Made by a program: the position numbers and the translations under genes
The notes under the pieces: generated by a model
Told to the model about the DNA's origin: nothing
The model's database searches: none
Seen by the model: only the letters and a program-made list of their open reading frames with translations
Origin: Micromonospora_E sp048060115
GTDB lineage: Bacteria; Actinomycetota; Actinomycetes; Mycobacteriales; Micromonosporaceae
Assembly: GCF_048060115.1 (NCBI RefSeq)
Contig: NZ_JBHMIM010000039.1
Span: 1-64,000 of the forward strand
Length of the DNA: 64,000 nucleotides
Direction of reading: 5' to 3'
Part shown: positions 1-9,252 of the stretch, one piece after another
How positions within the stretch are numbered: the stretch's first letter is position 1
Layout: each line of letters opens with the position of its first letter

Positions 1-71
1 AGCACAACCGAACCACCTGAGCCGAGTACCGGCACTACACCCAGTCGCGGACCGTTACTCGCAAAGGCTCA

Positions 72-374
72 CTGACCCCCGAACAGCGCGCAGCCGCGCT
101 GGAGAAGGCCGCGGAGATCCGTAAGGCCCGTGCTGAGTTGAAGGAGCAGCTCAAGCAGGGCAAGACCACCCTCGCCGCCGTGCTCGCCCGGGCGGAGTCC
201 GACGACGTTGTCGGCAAGCTCAAGGTCTCCGCCGTGCTGCAGGCGATGCCGGGCATCGGCAAGATCCGGGCGACCCAGATCATGGAGAAGCTCAAGATCG
301 CCGACAGCCGGCGTCTCCGTGGCCTCGGCGAGCAGCAGCGCAAGGCGCTGCTCGGGGAGTTCGCCGCGAACTGA
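72..374 (+). CDS. mihF: Integration host factor, actinobacterial type (mIHF/sIHF)
   Basis: This is a small nucleoid-associated DNA-binding protein of the actinobacterial IHF family, about 100 aa, needed for nucleoid organisation. The protein reads LTPEQRAAALEKAAEIRKAR at its N-terminus and has the helix-two-turn-helix region around MPGIGKIRATQIMEKL and RRLRGLGEQQRKALL. It sits directly upstream of gmk and rpoZ, the usual actinobacterial order. The start is odd: between the in-frame stop at 18-20 and the conserved N-terminus there is no ATG, GTG or TTG. A CTG at 72 has AAAGG (63-67) a few bases upstream and is my choice. A GTT at 54 would give a length (106 aa) closer to the family. The first TTG, at 138, would delete conserved sequence. 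Confidence 0.85.
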   Translation: MTPEQRAAALEKAAEIRKARAELKEQLKQGKTTLAAVLARAESDDVVGKLKVSAVLQAMPGIGKIRATQIMEKLKIADSRRLRGLGEQQRKALLGEFAAN

Positions 375-400
375 TTCGCGGCAGGGTGTAGAAACAAGCA

Positions 401-1006
401 GTGACCATGCATGACGACGCGCTCCCGGCAGCTCGGCTCACTGTCCTGTCCGGCCCCTCCGGGGTCGGCAAGGACAGCGTGATCGAGCTGATCCGGGAGC
501 GCTCGCCCTGGATCTGGCTGTCCGTGTCGGTGACCACCCGGCCGATGCGCGACTACGAGGTCGACGGCGTCCACTACTACTTCGCCGACCGGTCCGAGTT
601 CGAGCGGATGGCCGCCACCGGCCAGTTGCTGGAATGGGCCGAGTTCGCCGGCAATCTGTACGGCACCCCCCGTGCGGCCGTCGAACGACGGCTGCAGGCC
701 GGTGAGCCGGTGCTGCTCAAGATCGACCTGCAGGGTGCCCGCCAGGTACGCGAGGCGATGCCGCAGGCGCAGCTGGTCTTCCTCGCCCCGCCGAGCGTCG
801 AGGAGCTGAAGCGACGCCTCGTCGGGCGGGGTACCGACGACGAGGAGACGATCCTCCGGCGGCTCGCCCACGCCGACGAGGAGCTCGCCGCCGAGCAGGA
901 GTTCGACGTGACCGTGGTGAATGACCAGGTCGAGCGGGCCGCCGCGGAGCTGGTAGGATTGCTCGGTTCATCGTTTCTGGCGCCTGCCCACCCGCAGCAC
1001 AGCTGA
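401..1006 (+). CDS. gmk: Guanylate kinase
   Basis: Guanylate kinase phosphorylates GMP/dGMP to GDP/dGDP with ATP in the cytoplasm. The 201-aa product has the expected length. The P-loop GPSGVGKDS is at residues 18-26; an Asp follows the Lys where Ser or Thr is usual, with Ser next. The GMP-binding segment follows (SVTTRPMRDYEVDGVHYYF, about residues 45-63). GTG at 401 and ATG at 407 are both possible starts. It lies 26 bp after mihF and is followed by rpoZ. Confidence 0.95.
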   Translation: MTMHDDALPAARLTVLSGPSGVGKDSVIELIRERSPWIWLSVSVTTRPMRDYEVDGVHYYFADRSEFERMAATGQLLEWAEFAGNLYGTPRAAVERRLQAGEPVLLKIDLQGARQVREAMPQAQLVFLAPPSVEELKRRLVGRGTDDEETILRRLAHADEELAAEQEFDVTVVNDQVERAAAELVGLLGSSFLAPAHPQHS

Positions 1007-1118
1007 CGAAGACCTTGATCGACACGATGACCCCGACCGACGAAGACCAACAGCTGGCGCGCCCGCAGCTGACGACAGCGCCTGACGACCAGAGCCCGAC
1101 GACACAGAGGTTGCATCC

Positions 1119-1382
1119 GTGGGAACCATCGCAAACCCGGAAGGCATCACCAACCCGCCCATCGACGAGTTGCTGGAGAAGACCTCGTCGAAGTACGCGC
1201 TGGTGATCTTCGCCGCCAAGCGCGCACGGCAGGTCAACGCCTACTACAGCCAGCTCGGCGAGGGTCTGCTGGAGTACGTCGGCCCGCTGGTCGAGACCAC
1301 CCCGCAGGAGAAGCCGCTTTCCATCGCGATGCGGGAGATCAACGCCGGACTACTCACCGCCGAACCCACCGACCAGCCCTGA
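1119..1382 (+). CDS. rpoZ: DNA-directed RNA polymerase omega subunit
   Basis: Omega is the small RNA polymerase subunit that helps beta-prime fold and assemble. The 87-aa protein shows the omega core, PPIDELLEKTSSKYALVI and AAKRARQVNAYY, followed by a region ending near KPLSIAMREINAGLL. The start is GTG at 1119. Position between gmk and coaBC is the normal actinobacterial arrangement. The 112-bp gap after gmk shows no clear promoter. Confidence 0.95.
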   Translation: MGTIANPEGITNPPIDELLEKTSSKYALVIFAAKRARQVNAYYSQLGEGLLEYVGPLVETTPQEKPLSIAMREINAGLLTAEPTDQP

Positions 1383-1408
1383 GTGCCGACACGCCACAGG
1401 TCGAGCCC

Positions 1409-2611
1409 GTGCGGGTCGTCCTCGGCGTCGGCGGCGGGATAGCCGCGTACAAAGCCTGTGAACTGCTGCGCCTGCTGACCGAGTCGGGACACCGGGTACG
1501 GGTCGTGCCCACCGCCGCCGCGCTCCGGTTCGTCGGGGCACCGACCTGGTCGGCGTTGTCCGGCCAGCCGGTCGTCGACGACGTGTGGACCGATGTCCAC
1601 GAGGTGCCCCACGTGCGACTCGGACAGCAGGCGGATCTGGTTCTGGTCGCCCCGGCCACGGCCGACCTGATCGCCCGTGCCGCCCACGGGCTGGCCGACG
1701 ATCTGTTGACTAACACCCTGCTCACCGCGCGCTGTCCGGTCGTGCTCGCTCCGGCGATGCACACCGAGATGTGGGAGCATCCGGCCACCACAGGCAATGT
1801 CGCCGTGCTGCGCGGCCGGGGCGTCCGGGTGATCGAGCCGGCGGTCGGCCGGCTGACCGGCACCGATTCGGGCAAGGGCCGGCTGCCCGACCCGCAAGAG
1901 ATCTTCGAGGTCGCCCGCCGGGTACTGGCCCGGGGCGGCGCGGCCGCCGACCTCGTCGGCCGGCGCGTGGTGGTGACGGCCGGCGGGACCCGCGAGCCGC
2001 TCGACCCGGTGCGCTTCCTCGGCAACCGGTCCTCCGGCAAGCAGGGGTACGCCTTCGCCCGCACGGCGGTGGCCCGTGGTGCCAGTGTGACCCTGATCTC
2101 GGCGAACGTGACGCTGCCCGTGCCGGCCGGGGTGGACCTGGTCCGGGTCGGGGACACCGAGCAGTTGCGGGTCGCCACGCTTGCCGCCGCCCGGCGGGCG
2201 GACGTGGTGGTGATGGCCGCGGCACCGGCGGACTTCCGCCCGGCCACCTACGCTCCCGAAAAGATCAAGAAAGGTGAATCCGATCGCGCGCCGGTGATAG
2301 AACTGGTCACGAATCCGGACATCGCCGCCGAGCTGGGTGCGGCGAAGCCTGCCGGGCAGGTCCTCGTCGCGTTCGCCGCCGAAACCGGTGACCTGGTGGC
2401 GAATGCCAAGGAGAAGCTGGCGCGCAAGAACGCCGACCTGATTGTCGCGAACCAGGTCGGCGCCGAGCTGGTCTTCGGCTCCGACGTCAACGCCGCCACG
2501 GTGCTCGGTGCCGACGGCTCGTCCACCGTCCTGGACGAGCGGGACAAGGAGCAACTGGCCGACGACGTCTGGGACCTGGTGGCCGCCCGCCTGTCGGCCG
2601 GCCCGCCCTGA
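1409..2611 (+). CDS. coaBC: Bifunctional phosphopantothenoylcysteine decarboxylase / phosphopantothenate-cysteine ligase
   Basis: This 400-aa bifunctional enzyme carries out two steps of coenzyme A synthesis: ligation of cysteine to 4'-phosphopantothenate, then decarboxylation to 4'-phosphopantetheine. The N-terminal flavoprotein (CoaC) half has VVLGVGGGIAAYKACELLR, the HVPHVRLGQQ-type active-site His region (here HEVPHVRLG) and a PATADLIA segment. The C-terminal CoaB half begins near VVVTAGGTREPLDPVRF, has SSGKQGYAFA, the KIKK segment and the NPDIAAELG ligase motif. It starts at GTG 1409, 26 bp after rpoZ, so is probably co-transcribed. Confidence 0.95.
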   Translation: MRVVLGVGGGIAAYKACELLRLLTESGHRVRVVPTAAALRFVGAPTWSALSGQPVVDDVWTDVHEVPHVRLGQQADLVLVAPATADLIARAAHGLADDLLTNTLLTARCPVVLAPAMHTEMWEHPATTGNVAVLRGRGVRVIEPAVGRLTGTDSGKGRLPDPQEIFEVARRVLARGGAAADLVGRRVVVTAGGTREPLDPVRFLGNRSSGKQGYAFARTAVARGASVTLISANVTLPVPAGVDLVRVGDTEQLRVATLAAARRADVVVMAAAPADFRPATYAPEKIKKGESDRAPVIELVTNPDIAAELGAAKPAGQVLVAFAAETGDLVANAKEKLARKNADLIVANQVGAELVFGSDVNAATVLGADGSSTVLDERDKEQLADDVWDLVAARLSAGPP

Positions 2612-2734
2612 CCCGCGAGTCACGCTGACCCGCGTCCTGACACCCCGGGTTCTCCTAGGTTGCTGGCTGAAACCAGACGTCCGGGTTAATGATTAGACTG
2701 CCATGAACCGTTGATTTCCGATTCAAGGAGTACC

Positions 2735-3931
2735 GTGGCACGCCGTCTTTTTACCTCCGAGTCTGTCACGGAGGGCCACCCGGACAAGATCGCCGACCAG
2801 ATCAGTGACGGGATCCTCGATGCGTTGCTGACCCAGGACCCACAGTCGCGGGTCGCGGTCGAGACGCTGATCACCACCGGCCAGGTCCACGTCGCGGGTG
2901 AGGTCACCACCCAGGCGTACGCCGACATCCCGGCGATCGTGCGGGAGACGATCCTGGGGATCGGGTACGACTCGTCCAAGAAGGGTTTCGACGGCGCGTC
3001 ATGTGGCGTGAGTGTGTCGATCGGCGCCCAGTCGCCGGACATCGCCCAGGGGGTCGACACCGCGATCGAGTTGCGGGTCGGTGAGTCGGCCGATGACGCG
3101 CTCGACGCGCAGGGCGCCGGTGACCAGGGCATGATGTTCGGGTTCGCCTGCTCGGAGACGCCGGAACTGATGCCGTTGCCGATCGCGTTGGCGCACCGGC
3201 TGGCGCGGCGGTTGTCGGCCACGCGTAAGGACGGGACGATCCCGTACCTGCGTCCGGACGGCAAGACGCAGGTGACGATCGAGTACGACGGGCTGCGGCC
3301 GGTGCGGTTGGACACTGTGGTGGTCTCCAGCCAGCACGCCGCGGACATCTCGTTGGAGTCGTTGCTCACCCCGGATGTCCGGGAGCACGTGATCGGTCCG
3401 GAGCTGGAGGGTCTCGGTCTGGAGACGGGGGGTTACCGGCTGTTGGTGAACCCGACGGGTCGGTTCGAGATCGGCGGGCCGATGGGGGATGCGGGTCTGA
3501 CCGGTCGGAAGATCATCGTGGACACCTACGGTGGGTACGCCCGGCATGGTGGTGGTGCGTTCTCCGGCAAGGATCCGTCGAAGGTTGACCGGTCGGCGGC
3601 GTACGCGATGCGGTGGGTGGCGAAGAACGTGGTGGCCGCCGGCCTGGCGGAGCGGTGTGAGACGCAGGTGGCGTACGCGATCGGCAAGGCGCACCCGGTG
3701 AGCTTGTTCGTGGAGACGTTCGGTACGGAGAACGTGCCGGTGGAGCGGATCGAGCGGGCGATCGGTGAGGTGTTCGATCTGCGGCCGGCGGCGATCATCC
3801 GGGATCTGGATCTACTGCGGCCGATCTACCGGCCGACGGCGGCGTACGGCCACTTTGGTCGGGAGTTGCCGGAATTCAGCTGGGAGAGCACCGAGCGGGC
3901 GGCCGACCTGAAGTCCGCCGCCGGCGCCTGA
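2735..3931 (+). CDS. metK: S-adenosylmethionine synthetase
   Basis: MetK makes S-adenosylmethionine from methionine and ATP. The 398-aa protein starts MARRLFTSESVTEGHPDKIA and contains the signatures GAGDQGMMFG and GGGAFSGKDPSKVDRS, with a normal length. I chose GTG 2735 because AAGGAG (2725-2730) lies four bases upstream; an earlier in-frame start at 2711 would add residues not seen in the family. The 123-bp leader shows no SAM riboswitch that I can recognise. Confidence 0.96.
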   Translation: MARRLFTSESVTEGHPDKIADQISDGILDALLTQDPQSRVAVETLITTGQVHVAGEVTTQAYADIPAIVRETILGIGYDSSKKGFDGASCGVSVSIGAQSPDIAQGVDTAIELRVGESADDALDAQGAGDQGMMFGFACSETPELMPLPIALAHRLARRLSATRKDGTIPYLRPDGKTQVTIEYDGLRPVRLDTVVVSSQHAADISLESLLTPDVREHVIGPELEGLGLETGGYRLLVNPTGRFEIGGPMGDAGLTGRKIIVDTYGGYARHGGGAFSGKDPSKVDRSAAYAMRWVAKNVVAAGLAERCETQVAYAIGKAHPVSLFVETFGTENVPVERIERAIGEVFDLRPAAIIRDLDLLRPIYRPTAAYGHFGRELPEFSWESTERAADLKSAAGA

Positions 3932-3997
3932 CAGGCACTATCCCCGGCTGCGGATGGCGGGTCGCCGAACGCCTTCATCGGCGGGCAGGATGACGCG

Positions 3998-6016
3998 GTG
4001 AGCACCGGGGCGAAACGCGACCGGCAGCCGGCCGACCAGCTGCCGGTCGCGCGGGTCTGCGTGGATGTGCCGCTGGCTCACCTCGACCGCTTGTTCGACT
4101 ATCTGGTGCCGGCGGAGCTCGACGACGGCGTGCGGCCGGGCACCCGGGTCCGGGTCCGCTTCGCCGGCCAACTGGTCGGTGGGTGGGTGCTGGACCGGGT
4201 GGCGGCCTCCGGCCACGACGGCAAGCTCGCCTTCCTCGACAAGCTCGTGTCGCCGGAGCCGGTGCTCACCGCCGAGGTGGCCCGGCTCGCCCGTGCGGTC
4301 GCCGACCGCTACGCCGGGCATCTCGCCGACGTTCTGCGCCTCGCGGTGCCGCCGCGGCACGCCCGGGTCGAGCAGCAACCGTATGACCTCGGCCTTGCCG
4401 GTCCGGCCGACGACCAAGCCGCACCCGTCCCGTCGGCCCGAGCCGACCGTGGTGGTGCTCCGGACACCGGGCATGGCTGGGCGGCGTACCCGGCCGGGCC
4501 GGCGTTCCTGCGGGCGCTGACCGATGCCCGTGCCGCCCGTGCCGTCTGGGCGGCGCTGCCCGGTGAGAACTGGGCCGCCCGGTACGCCGACGCCGTGGCC
4601 GCCACCGTTGGCGGGGGCCGCGGCGCGGTGGTGGTGTTGCCGGACGGACGAGACGTCGACCGGCTGGACACCGAGTTGGCTCGCCGCCTCGGCGCCGGCC
4701 GGCACGTCGTGCTCACCGCCGCGCTCGGTCCGGCCAAGCGGTACCGGGCCTTTCTGGCCGCCAGCCGAGGACTGGTCAAGGTCGTCATCGGCACCCGGGC
4801 GGCGATGTTCGCACCGGTTGCCGATCTTGGTCTGGCCGCCATCTGGGACGATGGTGACGACGTGCATGCCGAGCCCCGGGCCCCGTACCCGCACGCCCGC
4901 GACGTGCTGCTCACCCGGGCCCAGTTCGGCGAGACGGCGGTCCTGCTCGGTGGCTACGCCCGCTCCGGGGAGGCCCAGCAACTCATCGAGACCGGCTGGG
5001 CCCGGGAGATCGTCGGCGCGCGGACCGCCATCCGGCGGTCCGCGCCGCTGGTCACTCCCGCCGGCGACGACGCGCAACTGGCCCGCGATGCCGCCGCGGC
5101 CACGGCCCGGCTACCCAGTCTGGCCTTCACCACCGCGCGCGCGGCGTTGCAGGCCGGCACCCCGGTGCTGGTGCAGGTACCCCGGCGCGGCTACCTGCCG
5201 TCGGTTTCCTGCGCGCAATGCCGCAGTCCGGCCCGGTGCCCGCACTGCGCCGGACCCCTCGCCCTGCCGTCGGCCGGTGCTACCCCGGCGTGCCGCTGGT
5301 GCGGCCGGCCGGCCGCCGGCTACGCCTGTCCGCACTGCCAGGGCCGTCGGCTGCGGGCCGCGGTCACCGGTGCCCGACGCACCGCGGAGGAGTTGGGCCG
5401 CGCCTTCCCGGACACCGCGGTGCGAACCTCCGGCCGCGACGAGGTCCTCGCCGACGTACCAGCCGAACCCGCCGTGGTGGTGGCCACCCCGGGTGCCGAG
5501 CCGGTGGCTGCCGGTGGCTACGGGGCGGTGCTGCTGCTGGACACCTGGGCGCTGCTCACCCGCGCGGACCTGCGGTCCGCCGAGGAGGCGCTGCGGCGCT
5601 GGCTGTCCGCCGCCGCGCTTGCCCGCCCAGCCGCTGACGGCGGGCGGGTGGTGGTGGTCGCCGACGGCGGGCTGGCCCCGGTGCAGGCTCTGCTGCGCTG
5701 GGATCCAGGCTGGTTCGCCGGCCGGGAACTGGCTGACCGGCGGGAACTCGGCTTTCCGCCGACGGCCAGGATGGCCAGTGTGACCGGGTCTGCGGAGGCG
5801 GTCGCCGAACTGCTCGCCGCGTTGCGGCTGCCCGACGAGGCCGAACTGCTCGGCCCGGTTCCGGCTGCCGATGGCCAGGAGCGGATGCTGGTCCGGGTGC
5901 GTCGGTCGCAGGCCGCCGAGCTGGCGCGCCGGTTGCGCGAGGCGGCCGGTACGCGGTCCGCCCGCAAGGCGGCCCAGCCGGTGCGAATTCAGATCGACCC
6001 ACTCGACTTGTTGTAG
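3998..6016 (+). CDS. priA: Primosomal protein N' (PriA), helicase-inactive actinobacterial type
   Basis: This 672-aa protein is the actinobacterial form of PriA, a replication-restart protein. The N-terminal DNA-binding domain (VARVCVDVPLAHLDRLFDY) and the zinc-binding insert are present, with cysteines in CAQCRSPARCPHC and CRWCGRPAAGYACPHC around residues 405-455. The P-loop expected near residue 200 is missing: the sequence there is VGGGRGAVVVLPDG. The DEXH box is replaced by AAIWDDGDDVH. Known actinobacterial PriA proteins likewise lack helicase motifs, so the protein probably acts as a structural loader. It starts at GTG 3998. Confidence 0.9.
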   Translation: MSTGAKRDRQPADQLPVARVCVDVPLAHLDRLFDYLVPAELDDGVRPGTRVRVRFAGQLVGGWVLDRVAASGHDGKLAFLDKLVSPEPVLTAEVARLARAVADRYAGHLADVLRLAVPPRHARVEQQPYDLGLAGPADDQAAPVPSARADRGGAPDTGHGWAAYPAGPAFLRALTDARAARAVWAALPGENWAARYADAVAATVGGGRGAVVVLPDGRDVDRLDTELARRLGAGRHVVLTAALGPAKRYRAFLAASRGLVKVVIGTRAAMFAPVADLGLAAIWDDGDDVHAEPRAPYPHARDVLLTRAQFGETAVLLGGYARSGEAQQLIETGWAREIVGARTAIRRSAPLVTPAGDDAQLARDAAAATARLPSLAFTTARAALQAGTPVLVQVPRRGYLPSVSCAQCRSPARCPHCAGPLALPSAGATPACRWCGRPAAGYACPHCQGRRLRAAVTGARRTAEELGRAFPDTAVRTSGRDEVLADVPAEPAVVVATPGAEPVAAGGYGAVLLLDTWALLTRADLRSAEEALRRWLSAAALARPAADGGRVVVVADGGLAPVQALLRWDPGWFAGRELADRRELGFPPTARMASVTGSAEAVAELLAALRLPDEAELLGPVPAADGQERMLVRVRRSQAAELARRLREAAGTRSARKAAQPVRIQIDPLDLL

Positions 6017-6218
6017 TGGGTTCGGTGCGCGCTCCGGTTGAGCACCGCCGTGGTGACGCACCACCTGCAACACCGGCCGGTACCCGCCACGGCCGTCGGA
6101 CCACGACCCTGATCAAGCGTTGGTGCGCTGGCCGACGCGACGACCCCCGCGACTGGCACCATGCGGCCTGGCCGTACGTAGACTGGACGCACCGTATCCC
6201 ACGAAGGAGTCCGTCCGC

Positions 6219-6809
6219 GTGACCGTCCAGCACATCCGACTATTCGGCGACCCGGTGCTGCGCACCCCGGCCGAGGCCGTGGTCGACTTCGACGCCGAGT
6301 TGCGTGGGCTCGTCGCCGACCTGACCGACAGCATGACCGATCAGAACGGCGCCGGCCTGGCCGCACCGCAACTGGGTGTCGCGCTGCGGGTGTTCACCTT
6401 CCACGTCGACGACCTGCTCGGTCATCTGGTCAACCCGGTGCTGGAGTTTCCCGACGAGGAGGAACAGGACGGCCCGGAGGGCTGCCTGTCCATTCCCGGC
6501 CTGTACTTCGACACCAAGCGTCGGCAGAACGTCGTCGCGAAGGGCTTCAACGAGTACGGCGATCCGCTGCAGATCGTCGGCAGCGGTCTGATGGCACGCT
6601 GCGTGCAGCACGAGACCGATCATCTCGACGGGGTGCTGTTCCTCGATCGACTCGACCCGGCGACCCGTAAGGAAGCGATGAAGGCGATCCGCGAGGCGGA
6701 CTGGTACGACGAGACCGCTCCGCCGACGGTCAAGGTCAGCCCACATCGCTCGGCCGGCGGGCTGTTCCGCCCGGGTGCGGCGACCAGTCCGTTCGGGTTC
6801 GGCCGGTGA
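6219..6809 (+). CDS. def: Peptide deformylase
   Basis: Peptide deformylase removes the N-formyl group from nascent proteins and needs a bound metal. All three signature motifs are present: GAGLAAPQLG, EGCLSIPG (metal-ligand Cys) and QHETDHLDG (HEXXH metal site). The 196-aa length fits the family. I placed the start at GTG 6219 because AAGGAG is found at about 6204-6209 and conserved sequence (VTVQHIRLFGDPVLR) begins there; an upstream in-frame start at 6120 would add non-conserved residues. Its stop overlaps the start of fmt. Confidence 0.95.
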   Translation: MTVQHIRLFGDPVLRTPAEAVVDFDAELRGLVADLTDSMTDQNGAGLAAPQLGVALRVFTFHVDDLLGHLVNPVLEFPDEEEQDGPEGCLSIPGLYFDTKRRQNVVAKGFNEYGDPLQIVGSGLMARCVQHETDHLDGVLFLDRLDPATRKEAMKAIREADWYDETAPPTVKVSPHRSAGGLFRPGAATSPFGFGR

Positions 6810-7753
6810 CCGGCCTGCGGCTGGCTTTCGCCGGCACCCCAGCGGTTGCCGTGCCCGCGTTGGACGCGATCGCCGCCAGTGGTCATGAACTCGTTGCGGT
6901 CGTGACCCGTCCGGACGCGCCGGCTGGTCGGGGTCGCCGGCTGGTCAGGTCGCCGGTCGGTGCCTGGGCCGACGAGCGTGGCATCGAGGTGCTGACCCCG
7001 CAACGGCCCCGTGAGCCGCAGTTCCTGGACCGGCTGCGCGAGCTGGGTCCGGACTGCGTGCCGGTGGTCGCCTACGGTGCGTTGGTTCCGCCCGTCGCCC
7101 TGACGATCCCGGCGAACGGCTGGGTCAACCTGCACTTCTCCCTGCTGCCGGCCTGGCGCGGTGCCGCTCCGGTGCAGCATGCCGTCCTGCACGGTGACGA
7201 GGTGACCGGTGCCAGCGTGTTCCAGCTGGAGGAAGGGCTCGACACCGGGCCGGTGTTCGGCACGGTGACCGACGAGGTACGGCCGACCGACACCTCCGGT
7301 GACCTGTTGGGGCGGCTGGCGCACAGCGGCGCTCAACTGCTGGTCGCGGTGCTCGACGGGATCGCCGCGGGCACCGCCCGGGCGGTGCCGCAGCCGGCCG
7401 ACGTGGTGTCCCTGGCCCCGAAGCTGACGGTGCCCGACGCCCGGTTGCGCTGGGCCGAGCCCGCCTTCGCGGTGGATCGCCGGGCCCGGGCCTGTACCCC
7501 GGCCCCGGGCGCGTGGACCATGTTCCGCGACGAGCGGGTGAAGCTCGGCCCGGTCCGTCCGGTGCCGGACGGTCCGGAGCTCAAACCGGGGGAGTTGCTG
7601 GTGGAACGCAACCGGCTGCTGGTCGGTACGGCGACGTCGCCGGTGGCCCTCGGCGAGGTGCGCGCCGCCGGCAAGAAGGCGATGTCGGCGGCAGACTGGG
7701 CACGCGGTGCCCGGGTCACCACCACCACCACCACCGGCGAGTTTTTTCAGTGA
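6806..7753 (+). CDS. fmt: Methionyl-tRNA formyltransferase
   Basis: Fmt formylates the initiator Met-tRNA using 10-formyl-tetrahydrofolate. The 315-aa protein begins LRLAFAGTPAVAVPALDAI and carries the catalytic region NLHFSLLPAWRGAAPVQHA with the expected Asn, His and downstream Asp residues, then a C-terminal tRNA-binding domain. The GTG start overlaps the def stop (GTGA), so def and fmt are translationally coupled, as in many bacteria. Its stop in turn overlaps the likely start of rsmB. Confidence 0.95.
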   Translation: MTGLRLAFAGTPAVAVPALDAIAASGHELVAVVTRPDAPAGRGRRLVRSPVGAWADERGIEVLTPQRPREPQFLDRLRELGPDCVPVVAYGALVPPVALTIPANGWVNLHFSLLPAWRGAAPVQHAVLHGDEVTGASVFQLEEGLDTGPVFGTVTDEVRPTDTSGDLLGRLAHSGAQLLVAVLDGIAAGTARAVPQPADVVSLAPKLTVPDARLRWAEPAFAVDRRARACTPAPGAWTMFRDERVKLGPVRPVPDGPELKPGELLVERNRLLVGTATSPVALGEVRAAGKKAMSAADWARGARVTTTTTTGEFFQ

Positions 7754-9252
7754 GCGCGAGGAGTGAGGGAGCGCAGCGAGTGGGTCGGGATCCGGCGCGC
7801 GGTGATCGTCCGGACCGGGGCCGCCGAGGCGGTGCGGGTCGGGACCAGGACTCCCGGGCGGATCGCCCGCAGCGCGGCGGCCGCCGCCGGATCGACCCTG
7901 CGCGCGACGCCGCGTACGAGGCGGTCGCGGCGGTGTACCGCGACGACGCGTACGCGAACCTGGCGCTGTCGGAGATCCTGCGTGACCGGGAGTTGCGGGG
8001 CCGGGACGCGGCCTTCGCGACCGAGTTGACCTACGGGACGCTGCGGATGATCGGCACTCTCGATCTGATCATCGCCCGGGCGGCTGGTCGTGACATCGAA
8101 CGGATCGACCCACCGGCCCGCGACGCGCTGCGCATCGGTGCCTACCAGTTGCTGAACACCCGGGTGCCGGCGCACGCCGCCGTGTCGGCGACGGTGGATC
8201 TGGTGCACAACGTGGCACCGGGCGCGGTGGGGTTCGCCAACGCCGTACTGCGGGAGATCTCCAGCCGTGACCTGGACGCCTGGGTCGCGGAGCTGGCGCC
8301 GGACGAGCAGACCGACCCGATCGGGCACCTGGCGGTGACGTACCACCATCCGCCGTGGATCGTGCGGGCGTTCGCCGAGGCGCTCGGTGACGATCTGGGG
8401 GAGACGACCCGGCTGCTCATCGAGAACAACGAGCGCCCACCGGTGCATCTGTGTGCCCGGCCGGGCCGGGCCGGTGCGGTCGAGGTGGCCGACGAGGTCG
8501 GTGGGGCACCGGGGGTGTTCTCGCCGTACGCCGTCTATCTCGCTGGCGGCGCGCCGGGTGAGCTGGCGGCGGTGCGGCAGGGTCGGGCACACGTGCAGGA
8601 CGAGGGATCGCAGTTGATGGCGGCGGCGTTGGTGGCCGCGCCGGTGTCCGGTTCGGACAATCGCTGGCTGGATCTGTGTGCCGGGCCGGGCGGCAAGGCG
8701 GCGCTGTTGGGGGCGATCGCCGCCGGGCGGGGGGCCGAGGTCACCGCGGTGGAGATCGCCGCGCACCGGGCTCGCCTGGTGGAGCAGACGGTACGCGGAC
8801 TTCCGGTGACCGTGCGGGTGACGGATGGCCGTCAGGTCGGTGCCGGCGAGGATGTTCCGGCGGACTCGTTCGACCGGGTGCTGGTCGACGCCCCGTGCAC
8901 CGGGCTCGGTTCGCTGCGTCGCCGACCAGAGTCTCGCTGGCGTCGACAGCCGTCGGACCTGCCGCCGTTGACCCGCTTGCAGCGGGAGCTGCTGGTGGCC
9001 GGGCTGCGGGCGGTGCGTCCGGGCGGCGTGGTCGCCTACGTGACGTGTTCGCCGCACCGGGTGGAGACGCACGTGTCGGTCACCGAGGCGGCGCGGCGTG
9101 CCGGCGTACCGGTTGACTTCGTCGATGCGCGTCCGTTGTTGCCGGCGGGGATGCCCGGGCTGGGCGACGGGCCGTCGGTGCAGTTGTGGCCGCACCGTCA
9201 CGGCACCGACGCGATGTTCCTGTCGGTGCTGCGCCGGACAGATCAGTCGTAG
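7750..9252 (+). CDS. rsmB: 16S rRNA (cytosine(967)-C(5))-methyltransferase
   Basis: RsmB is a SAM-dependent methyltransferase that modifies C967 of 16S rRNA. After a low-complexity Arg/Gly-rich N-terminal extension (about residues 1-50), the NusB-like domain runs from AAYEAVAAVYRDDAYANLAL. The catalytic domain has the SAM motif LDLCAGPGGKAALL, the VDAPCTGLGSLRRRPE motif with a catalytic Cys, and a second TCS motif in VAYVTCSPHRVE. GTG 7750 overlaps the fmt stop; GTG 7780 is an alternative. Its 3' end overlaps by 10 bp the 3' end of the convergent lipoprotein gene. Confidence 0.92.
   Translation: MSARSEGAQRVGRDPARGDRPDRGRRGGAGRDQDSRADRPQRGGRRRIDPARDAAYEAVAAVYRDDAYANLALSEILRDRELRGRDAAFATELTYGTLRMIGTLDLIIARAAGRDIERIDPPARDALRIGAYQLLNTRVPAHAAVSATVDLVHNVAPGAVGFANAVLREISSRDLDAWVAELAPDEQTDPIGHLAVTYHHPPWIVRAFAEALGDDLGETTRLLIENNERPPVHLCARPGRAGAVEVADEVGGAPGVFSPYAVYLAGGAPGELAAVRQGRAHVQDEGSQLMAAALVAAPVSGSDNRWLDLCAGPGGKAALLGAIAAGRGAEVTAVEIAAHRARLVEQTVRGLPVTVRVTDGRQVGAGEDVPADSFDRVLVDAPCTGLGSLRRRPESRWRRQPSDLPPLTRLQRELLVAGLRAVRPGGVVAYVTCSPHRVETHVSVTEAARRAGVPVDFVDARPLLPAGMPGLGDGPSVQLWPHRHGTDAMFLSVLRRTDQS

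Noticed and set aside
1244..2623. Long minus-strand ORF opposite coaBC (459 codons)
   Set aside because: It mirrors the coding strand of coaBC, is rich in Gly, Arg and His, and has no family motif; such antisense frames are common in high-GC DNA.
2612..2734. Possible SAM riboswitch upstream of metK
   Set aside because: The 123-nt leader lacks the conserved cores of SAM-I, SAM-II or SAM-IV aptamers that I could recognise.
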